Shown here piece after piece: positions 34,382-43,365 of a stretch of 64,000 bases of DNA (its first letter is position 1; every line of letters begins with the position of its first letter). The DNA lies in assembly GCA_947627875.1 (NCBI GenBank), contig CANQXS010000004.1, positions 1 through 64,000 on the forward strand, in the 5' to 3' direction. The position numbers and the translations under genes were made by a program. Below the pieces are notes generated by a model. It was not told the origin of the DNA. It did no database searches and saw nothing but the letters and a program-made list of their open reading frames with translations. The stretch comes from an uncultured Clostridia bacterium. Its GTDB lineage: Bacteria > Bacillota > Clostridia > Oscillospirales > Ruminococcaceae.

Positions 34382-34744
34382 TTAAGCCTCCAAACCGGCT
34401 TTATAAGCCTCTATCGAGCTTACGGTAAGGGCGTAGTCCGCCTTTACCTGCTCAAAGAGCTGCCCCGCCTCGGGGGTAGGGCCGTTCCTCAGAGCCTCGG
34501 TAAGAGCCGAGCTCGAACGGGCAAGAACGGTGAACCCGAGATTCTGGCACATTCCCTTTATGGTGTGAGCGGCGCGGAAGGCGTCTTCGTTATTTCCGCT
34601 CTCAAGCGAGCTGCACAAAAGCTCATAGCTCTTGTCGTCAAGGAATTTAAGCACGAATTTCTGAATAAGCCTCTCGCTGCGCAGTCTTCCGAAAACGTCG
34701 CCGTAATCTGCGCCCATAGCTCCGTAGCATTGTTCAAGTGTCAT
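34382..34744 (-). CDS. histidine phosphotransfer (Hpt) protein
   Basis: A 120-residue stand-alone Hpt domain with the phospho-acceptor motif FRAAHTIKGMCQNLGF. It shuttles phosphate between receiver domains of the two hybrid kinases and perhaps the REC domain of the upstream HD-GYP/GGDEF protein. It lies 18 bases after that gene and 23 bases before the membrane kinase gene. Confidence 0.9.
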   Translation of the reverse strand: MTLEQCYGAMGADYGDVFGRLRSERLIQKFVLKFLDDKSYELLCSSLESGNNEDAFRAAHTIKGMCQNLGFTVLARSSSALTEALRNGPTPEAGQLFEQVKADYALTVSSIEAYKAGLEA

Positions 34745-34762
34745 AATAAATGTCTCCTTTCA

Positions 34763-36796
34763 TCAGGTTTCGTCTGTAAGAATATCTTTCATAGAATCGT
34801 TATAGAAGCAGTATTGCGCTTTACCGTTTCGCTTGCCGTAATAAAGGGCTTCGTCGGCTGCGTGAAGAAGCTTTTCGTAGTCGCGCCCGAGCTCGCAGCT
34901 CAGCGCCACTCCGACGGTAACCGAAACGTTGTAATGCTCATAGGTCCCGCAGATGCTGCGGCGGATTCTGTCTACTGTCTTTTCGATATCGGTCTTGTAT
35001 TCGAGGAACATAAGGAACTCCTCACCGCCGTAGCGCCCCGAAATATCGGTCTGACGTATGCTGTCGCGAAGTTTCGCCGCAACGAATTTCAGAACCTCGT
35101 CGCCGAACATATGACCGTAAACGTCGTTTGCCTTCTTGAAGTCGTCGATATCTATTATCGCGAGGGCAAAATTGCCGTCGCTGTGGTCGAGCATTTTAAG
35201 CTCTATCTGCTGCCGCGCGCTCTCCCTGTTCAAAAGACCGGTTAGCTGGTCGCGGGCAGCCTTTTTTTCGAGCTCCTGCATTTTCTGGTGGGCGTCGTGG
35301 ATATCCTGGACTATTCCCATCGCGCCCTCAAACTGCGGCTCAGCGTCGTCAGACCAGAGCGAGCGGATGACTATCCTGCACCAGCGTGGCTCGCCCTCTA
35401 TCTTAAGCGGAAGGTCGAGCTTTAATTCCGGATTGTCGGGCGAGGTCGAGCGGACGCCGTCCGAGAGCATTTCGCGGGTGCCGCTTCCGAATATGCCCAA
35501 AAGCTTTTCGTTGTTGAGAGGGTCCATAATTATCTCGTCGACGCCCAACTTTTTGGCTCCCCATACCGAGAAGTTCATCATCGGCGGGTTTACGCCGTAT
35601 TCAAACTGGATAGATTCGGTCATCGTGGCATAGAAGCTGTTTTTAACGCGCTCTCTGTCCAAAAGCTTGAGAGTCCGCTTTGAAACGCCGCCGCCCTCGT
35701 TCTTTAAGGTCTCTTCGGAAATGCTGCGTATCTTGCTGCGCTTCGCCTCTTCGAGCGGGTCTTCGGCAAGAGCCGAGCGGAACCGCTCTATATTCTCGGT
35801 AAGGCATTCAAGAAGCAGCGGATTAAAGGCGCCGCACTTCCCGCCGACTATCATTTCAACGGCTTCCTCGTGAGAGAACGGGGGCTTATAAACCCTCTCG
35901 CTCGTAAGCGCGTCGTAAACGTCGGCAAGAGAAACCACCTGCGCCGAAATCGGAATTTCGTCGCCCTTCAAGCCGTCGGGATATCCCCTGCCGTCGTAGC
36001 GCTCGTGGTGCCAGCGGCATATCTCATAGGCGGTTTTTACGAGCTGCTCCTGCTGATGAACGGGCAGGTCGCTTATCATATTCGCGCCTATCGCCGAATG
36101 GGTCTTCATTATCGCGAATTCCTCGTCGGTGAGCTTGCCCGGCTTGTTGAGTATCTTTTCGTCGATACCCATTTTGCCGATATCGTGAAGCGCCGAAGCG
36201 GTGCTTATAAGCGATATGTCGGACATAGTGAGCTTATAGCGGTCGGTCTTGCGGACAAGGCAGCTCAGCAAAAGGTCGGTAAGGTTTCTCACATGTAATA
36301 TATGCAGCCCGCTCTCGCCATTCCTGAACTCCATTACATGGCTCAGAATATCGATCATAAGGTCGCTCTGGCGCTCTTTTTCGTAGACCTGATCCTCGAC
36401 GATGCTTATGAGGCGCTTCTGCTTTGCGTAAAGCAGCATTGTGTTTACCACTCTGCGCCTTACTATCTCGGGGTCGAACGGGCGGGCGATAAAGTCGGTC
36501 ACGCCGAGGCTGAACGCCCTCTCCGCGCTGCCCGATTCCGATGAGATGATTATAACCGGAAGATCCTGTATCCAGCCGTTTTGGTTCATCGCCTCCAAAA
36601 CGCCGAAGCCGTCCATATTCGGCATCATAATGTCGAGCAGCAGAAGCGACAGCTCGGAGCAGCTTGACCTTAATATCGAAACTGCCTCAACGCCGTCCTC
36701 AGCCTCGACTATATCGTATTGCTCGCTGAGCATATCGCTCAGCAGCGAGCGGTTCATCTCGGAATCGTCTGCTATAAGAATTTTCTCTTTTTTCAT
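34763..36796 (-). CDS. response regulator with HD-GYP, PAS-like and GGDEF domains
   Basis: The start is ATG 36796 behind GGAGG; the track start at 36844 adds 16 residues without a site. The 677-residue order is REC (LIADDSEMNR, LLLDIMMPNMDG), HD-GYP (HDIGKMGIDEKIL, HHERYDGRGYP, all metal ligands present), a PAS-like segment, and GGDEF with RYGGEEF and DQLTGLLNRESA. It can therefore both make c-di-GMP (GGEEF) and break it down (HD-GYP), under phosphorelay control by REC. First gene of the signalling operon. Confidence 0.92.
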   Translation of the reverse strand: MKKEKILIADDSEMNRSLLSDMLSEQYDIVEAEDGVEAVSILRSSCSELSLLLLDIMMPNMDGFGVLEAMNQNGWIQDLPVIIISSESGSAERAFSLGVTDFIARPFDPEIVRRRVVNTMLLYAKQKRLISIVEDQVYEKERQSDLMIDILSHVMEFRNGESGLHILHVRNLTDLLLSCLVRKTDRYKLTMSDISLISTASALHDIGKMGIDEKILNKPGKLTDEEFAIMKTHSAIGANMISDLPVHQQEQLVKTAYEICRWHHERYDGRGYPDGLKGDEIPISAQVVSLADVYDALTSERVYKPPFSHEEAVEMIVGGKCGAFNPLLLECLTENIERFRSALAEDPLEEAKRSKIRSISEETLKNEGGGVSKRTLKLLDRERVKNSFYATMTESIQFEYGVNPPMMNFSVWGAKKLGVDEIIMDPLNNEKLLGIFGSGTREMLSDGVRSTSPDNPELKLDLPLKIEGEPRWCRIVIRSLWSDDAEPQFEGAMGIVQDIHDAHQKMQELEKKAARDQLTGLLNRESARQQIELKMLDHSDGNFALAIIDIDDFKKANDVYGHMFGDEVLKFVAAKLRDSIRQTDISGRYGGEEFLMFLEYKTDIEKTVDRIRRSICGTYEHYNVSVTVGVALSCELGRDYEKLLHAADEALYYGKRNGKAQYCFYNDSMKDILTDET

Positions 36797-36931
36797 CTTT
36801 TCCTCCGTCGGCGGTCTATAGTGTAAAACTGTATACTTCCGCATATTACAGTTGTTATAATTATAACATATTTTTTTACAGAAATCAATACAAATTTAAG
36901 CAGAAAAGGTTTAAAGAAAAGGTTTAAAAAT

Positions 36932-36955
36932 GCCGCGCCCCGATAAAGGCGCGGC
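36932..36955 (-). terminator. terminator of the esterase gene
   Basis: GCCGCGCC/GGCGCGGC stem; on the minus strand ATTTTTAAAC follows, about 20 bases past the esterase stop. Confidence 0.75.
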
Positions 36956-36976
36956 AAGGGTATTTTTGAATCTGAA

Positions 36977-38101
36977 TCAGAAAATATAGCGGACGAAATT
37001 GTAGAAGCCGCTGTTCACGGCATTGGCGTCGTGGTCTGCTCCGGGAACGTCGTAGCAGATATGCTTTACGCCGTTGCTGGTCATAATCTCGTCATATTTC
37101 TTATAGGTATCGCCGACGGTATGGTCGTTCGTTCCTCCGCATATCATAAGCAGTTTCGGGCTGTATTCCTTTCCCTCGAACGTGAGCTCGTTCTCAGAGA
37201 GCTGACCTTTATGCTCCATAGCCCAGTCCCTCATCGGGGTAAGCCCGGGAGCGGGAGCAAAGGCTCCGCAATAAGCAAACAGGTCGGGGCGCTCAAAGCC
37301 GATGAACAGCGCCTCTCTGCCGCCCATCGAGAAGCCGGCTATGGCGGTGTTTTCCCTGCCGGCGAGAACGGAATAATGCGTCTCGATATACGGCATCAGG
37401 CTGCCCGTGAGGTCGTAAATGAAATCATCATAGGGCAGCACGGCTTCGGGAGTAAACGCAGGCTGCATATTCGGGTCACCGGTCGCGTACATATTCGGGA
37501 ATACGATTATCATATCCTTCGCGAGACCGTCAATCGCGAGGTTGGTGCAGATCTGAACAAGCCTGTAGGCGGGGTCGTTGAGAAACGTTCCTTCGTCGCA
37601 GAATATGCCGTGGAGCATATAAATGACAGGGTATTTTTTAGTGGGGTCGTAATTCGCGGGGAGGACAACGTTTGCCCATCTGTCGCACTTGGTGAATTCG
37701 GAATAGTATTTTATATGCTCGGCTCTGGGATATGTAACGCCGGAGCGGTTATCGGAAGCCGAAGTCGGGCAGAACTGCTCTATCTCCACGGTATCCATAA
37801 GCTCCTGCTTCGGCGGGTCTAACTTAGCCAAAACGCGGAGTATCGCTACCGCGTCGGAGAGATCAACTTTATGGTTGCCGTCGTAATCTGCTGCGGACTC
37901 GTCAAAATCGCCTGTGCTCAAATGAGCGAGGTTACGAAGAATTGCCACAGCATCGGGGAGATCAAGCTCTCCGCTGCCGTTGACATCTCCCAAAACAGCG
38001 GCGCGTGCCGACTGCGCATAGCTTCCGAAAGCAGAAACGGGAGCCGAGAGGCAGCCGCAAAGAAGTATCGCCGATAGCAGCACCGATATGAATTTTTTCA
38101 T
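36977..38101 (-). CDS. secreted dockerin-carrying CE1-type esterase
   Basis: ATG 38101 with AAAGGAAG upstream is used; the track's TTG at 38122 is weaker. The protein has 374 residues: a signal peptide (FISVLLSAILLCGCLSAPVSA), an N-terminal type I dockerin (GDVNGSGELDLPDAVAILRNLAHL and YDGNHKVDLSDAVAILRVLAKL), then an esterase of the feruloyl/acetylxylan (CE1/EstD) kind with YPVIYMLHGI, the serine in AGFSMGGREA and the terminal His in GADHDA. It should release ester substituents from plant polysaccharides while attached to a cohesin. The dockerin repeats closely resemble those of the transglutaminase-like protein at 20 kb, so both may use the same cohesin type. Confidence 0.87.
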   Translation of the reverse strand: MKKFISVLLSAILLCGCLSAPVSAFGSYAQSARAAVLGDVNGSGELDLPDAVAILRNLAHLSTGDFDESAADYDGNHKVDLSDAVAILRVLAKLDPPKQELMDTVEIEQFCPTSASDNRSGVTYPRAEHIKYYSEFTKCDRWANVVLPANYDPTKKYPVIYMLHGIFCDEGTFLNDPAYRLVQICTNLAIDGLAKDMIIVFPNMYATGDPNMQPAFTPEAVLPYDDFIYDLTGSLMPYIETHYSVLAGRENTAIAGFSMGGREALFIGFERPDLFAYCGAFAPAPGLTPMRDWAMEHKGQLSENELTFEGKEYSPKLLMICGGTNDHTVGDTYKKYDEIMTSNGVKHICYDVPGADHDANAVNSGFYNFVRYIF

Positions 38102-38177
38102 TGAAAAACGCTTCCTTTCCAAGTATTACACTAATTATAACAGCACTGCGGGCAAAAATCAACCTTTAGGCAAAAAT

Positions 38178-38200
38178 AAATCCCCCAAAAAGGGGGATTT
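38178..38200. terminator. stranded original terminator of rplM-rpsI
   Basis: AAATCCCCC/GGGGGATTT hairpin with T-runs on both sides. On the minus strand it lies 15 bases after the relict rpsI stop codon at 38215-38217, so before the insertion it terminated the rplM-rpsI operon. It now also faces the start of the esterase gene. Confidence 0.75.
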
Positions 38201-38214
38201 TTGAGATTGTGAAA

Positions 38215-38227
38215 TTATCTCTTCGAG
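38215..38227 (-). other. left attachment site with relict rpsI end
   Basis: On the minus strand this reads C-TCG-AAG-AGA-TAA, that is Ser-Lys-Arg-stop, the same C-terminus as rpsI 11.5 kb away. The shared core with the right end is CTTCGAG (38221-38227 and 49763-49769). Confidence 0.75.
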
Positions 38228-38274
38228 TTTAAACTATCATTTCGCGCAACCTGTTTTATTTTCTCTTGCATATT

Positions 38275-38299
38275 CAAATCGCGCTGTGATGGCGTAAAC
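38275..38299. repeat. left-end arm sites shared with the right end
   Basis: CAAATCGCGC (38275-38284) and ATGGCGTAAAC (38289-38299) recur in the same order and orientation at the right end (49700-49709 and 49724-49734) with different spacing. They are probable integrase or Xis binding sites. Confidence 0.5.
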
Positions 38300-38356
38300 G
38301 ACAGGTAACTCGCTTTCTCCGACTTTTCCTAATTTTTTGCGTCTTTTTGCAGCTTT

Positions 38357-38377
38357 GTTGACCAAAGGTTGACCAAC
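38357..38377. repeat. left integrase arm-type repeat
   Basis: GTTGACCAAAGGTTGACCAA contains two copies of TTGACCAA and matches 18 of 20 bases at 49683-49702 near the right end. Confidence 0.6.
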
Positions 38378-38413
38378 AACATTACCTCATGGCATATCTC
38401 TGCTTAAAAATAA

Positions 38414-41002
38414 TCATGCCTTCTTTTGGTCTACCACTTTACACCTTCTCGCAAAATCTTCATGCCACTTTTTAAGGCGGTCAATATCGTTCTCTATATC
38501 GCTCAATTCCGGCAAACTCACCGGTCGTTCCAAAGACTGAGAGTGCTCATACTCAGAATATTTTGTCATCATGCTGTCAAACAAGGCGACATCATCGAGT
38601 GTGACAATCTTTAGGTATCTTAATCTATGCGATTGTACCGAAGGTCTGAAACGCATGACGATATTGTTGAGAAGATCCGTCTCTATTCCGTGCTCTACGG
38701 CTTTTCTGAGATCCGAGCACAACGATTTTATGCCGTTGTCGTACTCATCATAGCTTCCTTCTTTTTGAAGCTTTTTGAGTCTGGGAATTTTGTCGGATAG
38801 TTTGCCGAGAGCCTTATCTATGCTTGCCGAGCCGATATATTGAAGCTCGGAAGGCTCTCCCAACGGGCTGTTTCTCAGTTCAACCAACTTAAGCTTAAGT
38901 TCCGCGTGTTGTTCATTATTATAATTATCAACGCATGATTTCAAAAGCTCTGAAAAAGCAAGTCGGTGCGTGAAAACTATCACCTGACGTTCTGTGGAAA
39001 GTCTTACCAGACGTTTTGCGACACGTTTCTCATATCTATGGTCCAAGGAATTGATGGGGTCATCAAATATGAACGGCAAAACCTTATCCCAAGAGGAAAG
39101 ATCGGCAAGAAATGCCGCAAGTGACACCACGCGGAATTCCCCTTCGCTCAATATTTCGCCTGTTTTTCTCTTTTTGACGGCTCCTTTCAGGACGACCTTG
39201 TGGTATGCCCTTCCCTTTTCAGCTTCGGAAACAAGCTCTACCCTGATTTTTTTATCGGTATCCATCAGCCGCATCTCCTCATTGAAACGCCTGATATATG
39301 TATCCGTAATCAGCAGCTTGGTCAGGTCTTTTTTCAGCGATGTGACCGCGTTGGTCTTGCAGGAAGATATGCCGTTATTTATCATGATGTCCTTCCTGCG
39401 AACATCTTTATTCTCGTTTATCCATTTTGCAGTCAGAAGGTCGTTTAACCGTTTTATATGCCCATCTCTGTTTTCGATGAGATTTTTAAGCGATTCTATT
39501 TTGCTGTCATAAGCGGATATACATCTGTCCTTTATTTCCTGCAAAGCCTTTAGCTCGACAAATTTGGGAATTTCTGTCGTTACGTCGCTTGTGTATTCCA
39601 AAAGCCATTTGCACCTTGACGCGGCTGTTTTATATACTGAAATAATAAAATTGATCAAATCATCAGGCAAACTTATAGCTCTAAGAGTGCCTTCTGTGTT
39701 CTCAATGTTTATTTTTCCATATTCTTTTTGAAGCTCGTCCGTAAATTGTTTGAAATTCTCAAGAGCTTTTTCCGCTTTCTTTATAGCCGAAGATGAAGCG
39801 TATTTTGCAAATTCTTCAATGCGTTTCAGAGCGTCTTCCGAAAGGGTCTGCTGACACAAAGCGCACTTGCCGTCAACGGCTATGCTGTCGGCAGATTCAA
39901 CGCCCGCGTCCTTTGCATAATTGACCGCATTCGACCACATTGTTTTCCATTTATCAGAGCCTGTACGGTTTAACAACGAAACGCTTTTCAGTCCGTATAT
40001 CGTCCTGTCCGCCTCAGTCTTGGCGTCTATCTGAGCCTGCCGCAAGGTTAAATATTTTTCGCCCGCGCTGTTTCCCGTTTTTGCGATTAAAGCCGCCAAC
40101 TCTTCAAACCGCTTTTCAATAAACGCTTTCTGAGATTTGAGCTCACTAAGCTTCTGAGCGGGGTCCTGCTCTTTTAAATCTTCCCGAAGCATATTAAGCT
40201 CCGTCTGTTCCTTCTCCGTCCAGATAATTTCCGAAATAAAATTATCAAATTGTTTAAGCGAATTGAGATTAAGAAAAGCGTTCACGGATTTCTGTGTAAA
40301 AATTGCTTCATCGGGCTTGGTCATGAGAGCCGAATTATCCTTCTTCACATCCTCAAACTTTTCTTTAACACCTTCATACACCTTCGCCATAGCCGACAGC
40401 ATCGACAGCGCCTGCGGCTCGTAAACGATCTCGTTTCTCTCTTCGACAAATCTTTTTGCCACCGATGAATCGTAAATGTTCAGCGGACAATTGCTTTCAA
40501 GATACGGGTGCCAGGGAATATTTCTCTCGCTGCCGTCGTCGATGTATGTCAGTGTTGCTTTCGGCTTCGACTCGCCGGACTTATAGATATTTCCTAAAAT
40601 TTCATCTGAATTTTTGGGCGATGCCGCGCTCTTTAGTATTCTGACATAAGACGACTTTCCGCAGCCGTTTTCGCCGTATACTATAGTTAGATTGTTTCCG
40701 AACTCCAAAGGCTTTGTCGGAACCAATGCGCCGACGTCCTGAACTTCCGATATACTTTTCAAAATAACGGGACAGCCCTCAGAGGACGAAAGTTTTATCT
40801 CGGTAGGGAAATCGACCGCCGGAGCAAATTTTCCCGCCTCTCTGAGATATTCCGCCTTGGCAAGGCTAAAAGCCCTTGATATAAGCCTGTCCATATTGTC
40901 GTCGCCGTGCCATAAACGGCAAAAAAGGTCTTTTTGCCAGTCGTCGGCTTTTTTGAACCAATTTTTCAGGAGCGATACCGCATCCGGCTGAACGTCGTTC
41001 AT
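38414..41002 (-). CDS. SMC-like AAA ATPase with zinc hook (RloC/PrrC-like), probable defence protein
   Basis: The 862-residue protein has Walker A (VYGENGCGKSSY, near 109-119), long coiled coils either side of a zinc hook (KCALCQQTL, near 385), an ABC signature (LSEGEFRVVSLAAFL), Walker B (PFIFDDPINSLDH) and a switch His (VIVFTHRL). This is the AAA_13 architecture shared with the anticodon nucleases PrrC and RloC. The C-terminal 150 residues (RKAVEHGIETDLLNNIVMRF...YSEYEHSQS) may be the effector but carry no motif I can name. It is the last gene after a damaged restriction locus, where such ATPases often guard against failed restriction. Soluble. Defence is inferred. Confidence 0.75.
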   Translation of the reverse strand: MNDVQPDAVSLLKNWFKKADDWQKDLFCRLWHGDDNMDRLISRAFSLAKAEYLREAGKFAPAVDFPTEIKLSSSEGCPVILKSISEVQDVGALVPTKPLEFGNNLTIVYGENGCGKSSYVRILKSAASPKNSDEILGNIYKSGESKPKATLTYIDDGSERNIPWHPYLESNCPLNIYDSSVAKRFVEERNEIVYEPQALSMLSAMAKVYEGVKEKFEDVKKDNSALMTKPDEAIFTQKSVNAFLNLNSLKQFDNFISEIIWTEKEQTELNMLREDLKEQDPAQKLSELKSQKAFIEKRFEELAALIAKTGNSAGEKYLTLRQAQIDAKTEADRTIYGLKSVSLLNRTGSDKWKTMWSNAVNYAKDAGVESADSIAVDGKCALCQQTLSEDALKRIEEFAKYASSSAIKKAEKALENFKQFTDELQKEYGKINIENTEGTLRAISLPDDLINFIISVYKTAASRCKWLLEYTSDVTTEIPKFVELKALQEIKDRCISAYDSKIESLKNLIENRDGHIKRLNDLLTAKWINENKDVRRKDIMINNGISSCKTNAVTSLKKDLTKLLITDTYIRRFNEEMRLMDTDKKIRVELVSEAEKGRAYHKVVLKGAVKKRKTGEILSEGEFRVVSLAAFLADLSSWDKVLPFIFDDPINSLDHRYEKRVAKRLVRLSTERQVIVFTHRLAFSELLKSCVDNYNNEQHAELKLKLVELRNSPLGEPSELQYIGSASIDKALGKLSDKIPRLKKLQKEGSYDEYDNGIKSLCSDLRKAVEHGIETDLLNNIVMRFRPSVQSHRLRYLKIVTLDDVALFDSMMTKYSEYEHSQSLERPVSLPELSDIENDIDRLKKWHEDFARRCKVVDQKKA

Positions 41003-41016
41003 ATTACACCTCTCAG

Positions 41017-42111
41017 TTAAATAATTATCTCATCATTACACTCAAACTTACCAATCGCGTCGGCATAGCTCAGCCTGCCCGATTTGATCTCTTCGGCAAG
41101 GAGCAGGAGGTTGACCGAGTTTATCACTGCGCCGTTAATTGACGACCGCTGGCTGATGTTCAGAATCCTGTCCCTGAATCCGCCCGTAAATTCTCCCGAA
41201 ACAAACGCAAAATTAAAGCTGCTTACGGTGCTGTCGAAGATTTTCCACCACTCGTTCGGGTTCAGATTTTTATCGCGCTTGCGGTTTTCTTCGAGATACC
41301 TCAGCATTTCGTCCGCTTGCGTGATGGGCAGGGAATACCCCTTGCCGTATGCCTTGTTGTCGATGATAAGCCCTTTGTTTCCGTGATATACGCAGACGTC
41401 GGGCTTTCTTGAATCGCCGAGCCGCGAGCCGCTGAAGCCGAGTTCTCCCGTCAGCAGATCGGCAGTCTGGAGTTCATATTCCCTGTCTGCGCTGCCGTCA
41501 AACCCGAGGTCGATAAGCACAAGATATTTGTGGTTGATGTGATTAAGCCGCCCGCGAACGCTGTCCTTAAGAAGCGTGACGTCAGACTTTGAAGTATGCT
41601 CCGAGGCGGCGATATTCGGAATATCAAGACCGATTATGCTGTCGGTGATTCGGAACTTTCCGCCGCTTTTTCTTATGTTTATGCCTATGTTCATCAGCCC
41701 CTGAATATCGTCAAGAACCGTTTCGACGTCCTCGCTCATACCCTTTGTTTTGAGATATTCCGCAGCTTCCTCGGCGGTGCGGTAGTCGGTCGTCAGATAC
41801 TTGATGAGATATGTCCTTCTGTTTCTGAGATAATTTCTGTCCGACGGCTTTGTCGCAAGCATATCCCACATTACGCGCTTGTCAATGCGTCTGAATTTTG
41901 AAGCGCCGACCGAGTATTTCAAAATCTTCTTGCCCTCAAGCGTGATGCGATAGGACTGGGCGATGGTATCGGTGTAGACCGTATAGCCCAAATCAGCCTT
42001 GACTTCTTTCGGAACTTGAACGACCCAGCCGACGCTTTTGAGCCACGAGCATATCGTTCTTACATATTTATCCGACGTCCCCTCGGTGTCGGTGAGGAGT
42101 TTAACTATCCC
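41017..42111 (-). pseudogene. FokI-like type IIS endonuclease lacking its N-terminal recognition domains
   Basis: The reading frame from 42111 matches FokI from its third recognition subdomain to the end: GTSDKYVRTICSWL, YRITLEGKKILKY, then the cleavage domain SRKPDVCVYHGNKGLIIDNKAYGKGY...QADEMLRYLEENRKRDKNLNPNEWWKI. The PD...DxK residues are intact. The first roughly 300 residues of FokI, which read the target sequence, are missing; the frame enters from the HNH gene end with no start codon until TTG 41991. It is either a dead remnant or a short protein of 324 residues from TTG 41991 (as in the ORF track), which would have a nuclease but almost no recognition part. Confidence 0.8.
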
Positions 42112-42833
42112 TTAAAAATCACGTCTCTATGATAATCAAGGTTGATCTTCATCTCTTCTGACAAGTGGAAATTATGCAGCTGAATGTCGTGTTCTATCTT
42201 TCTCTTGTTATAGTCGGAAACTTCACTCGAAATAATCATATTTAAGTTATTGTCAAATGTTATGAGCCCGCTGTCAAAAAGTCTGTCATATAGAGGTGAC
42301 AGCAACAGACCGTTTTCCGAACTCAATCTTTCTGCGTTGTCGCTTGAACGCCAAGGCTTTATATGACTTGCGATGAGCAGCCTTGCATCGTCTATTCCTG
42401 TGACAATGCACTTCTTATATTTTAGCATTATTCTGTCTCTGAATATTCCCTGACCGATTCTTGCCTTGATTATCATCTGTTTTTCGGTGATGTCAAGACT
42501 TGCACTGTTATTTATCTCGTCAATCTCACGTTGTATTATCGGGTTTACCCCGTCGATGATTTCATTATCGTTCATAGAGCGCAATCCCCAATATCCTTCT
42601 CCGAGACCGTATACGGAATAGAATAAATCCGGTGCGCCCCGATATGATTTTGTCTGACTGCAATGCCTTTGGATCACTGCTCTAACATTATTCCTCCAAT
42701 TTATGTTTGACAGCATAGGAGCTAGCAATCCGCGATTTTCGATACGCTCCGAAATCTCATTGAGCGAACCCATACCCCCAAGTTCGGACAATGCCGATAC
42801 TATTTCGGATAGGTAGCTGACACCGTTTGGCAT
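42105..42833 (-). CDS. HNH restriction endonuclease
   Basis: The 242-residue protein has an N-terminal winged-helix-like segment (GSLNEISERIENRG, NWRNNVRAVIQRH) and a C-terminal HNH nuclease: CIVTGIDDARLLIASHIKPWRSSDNAERLSSENGLLLSPLYDRLFDSGLITFD, the pattern of HNH restriction endonucleases (PF13391 type). It starts 5 bases after the truncated methyltransferase with a strong AAGGAG site, and its stop lies within the first bases of the FokI remnant. No intact matching methyltransferase is visible, so it may cut modified DNA or be partnered elsewhere. It occupies exactly the gap between the two broken FokI-type genes. Confidence 0.85.
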   Translation of the reverse strand: MPNGVSYLSEIVSALSELGGMGSLNEISERIENRGLLAPMLSNINWRNNVRAVIQRHCSQTKSYRGAPDLFYSVYGLGEGYWGLRSMNDNEIIDGVNPIIQREIDEINNSASLDITEKQMIIKARIGQGIFRDRIMLKYKKCIVTGIDDARLLIASHIKPWRSSDNAERLSSENGLLLSPLYDRLFDSGLITFDNNLNMIISSEVSDYNKRKIEHDIQLHNFHLSEEMKINLDYHRDVIFKG

Positions 42834-42837
42834 AAAA

Positions 42838-43281
42838 TCATCTCCTTAAATCCTTTATCACTTTACGTTTCGCTGTCTCTCCGACAGTCAGCCTGATTAT
42901 GTCGATTTTAAGCGCATTTTCGGGTTGAAAATACATTCTCTCGCAGTCACCGACGGGGCTGTAATTGTTGTAAATAAAGCATTCCGAGGGCTTAAAGTCG
43001 GTATCTTCGGGTTTTAGTGCGTTGAGATATTTTATCGGGTCGGCGATGCCGAGGTTGCGAAAGCTCGGTCTTTTATTCAGCACGACCGACGCATAGGACA
43101 TGACATAGCTGAAATACAGAAAGTCGTTGCTGACGGTTCTGTATCCCGCTTTTTTGAAGCTTTGGGAGACCGCTCCCGAGCCTGCAAATATATCAATCGC
43201 CGACGACACCTTCGGTATCTCCGAGTTGATGACGCCGCAAATTTTATCCGTCAGAAGGCTTTTGCCGCCAATATATCTCAT
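42838..43281 (-). pseudogene. D12-class adenine methyltransferase (M.FokI-like), 3'-truncated
   Basis: The 147-residue product starts like M.FokI/D12 methyltransferases: RYIGGKSLLTDKI, the SAM-binding AIDIFAGSGAVSQSFKKAGY, then NDFLYFSYVMSYASVVLN. It ends soon after CFIYNNYSPVGDCERMYF with the unrelated tail KRKVIKDLRR. The catalytic (D/N)PPY region and the rest (150 or more residues, or a second domain in M.FokI) are absent, so it cannot methylate DNA as it stands. Truncation is at the border with the HNH gene. Confidence 0.8.
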
Positions 43282-43365
43282 CGCTTGACCTCTTTTTACA
43301 ATTATACATAATAATTATACCATGAAAATCCGAAATGTCAACGAGGATAAACGCTTTACGCCGCG

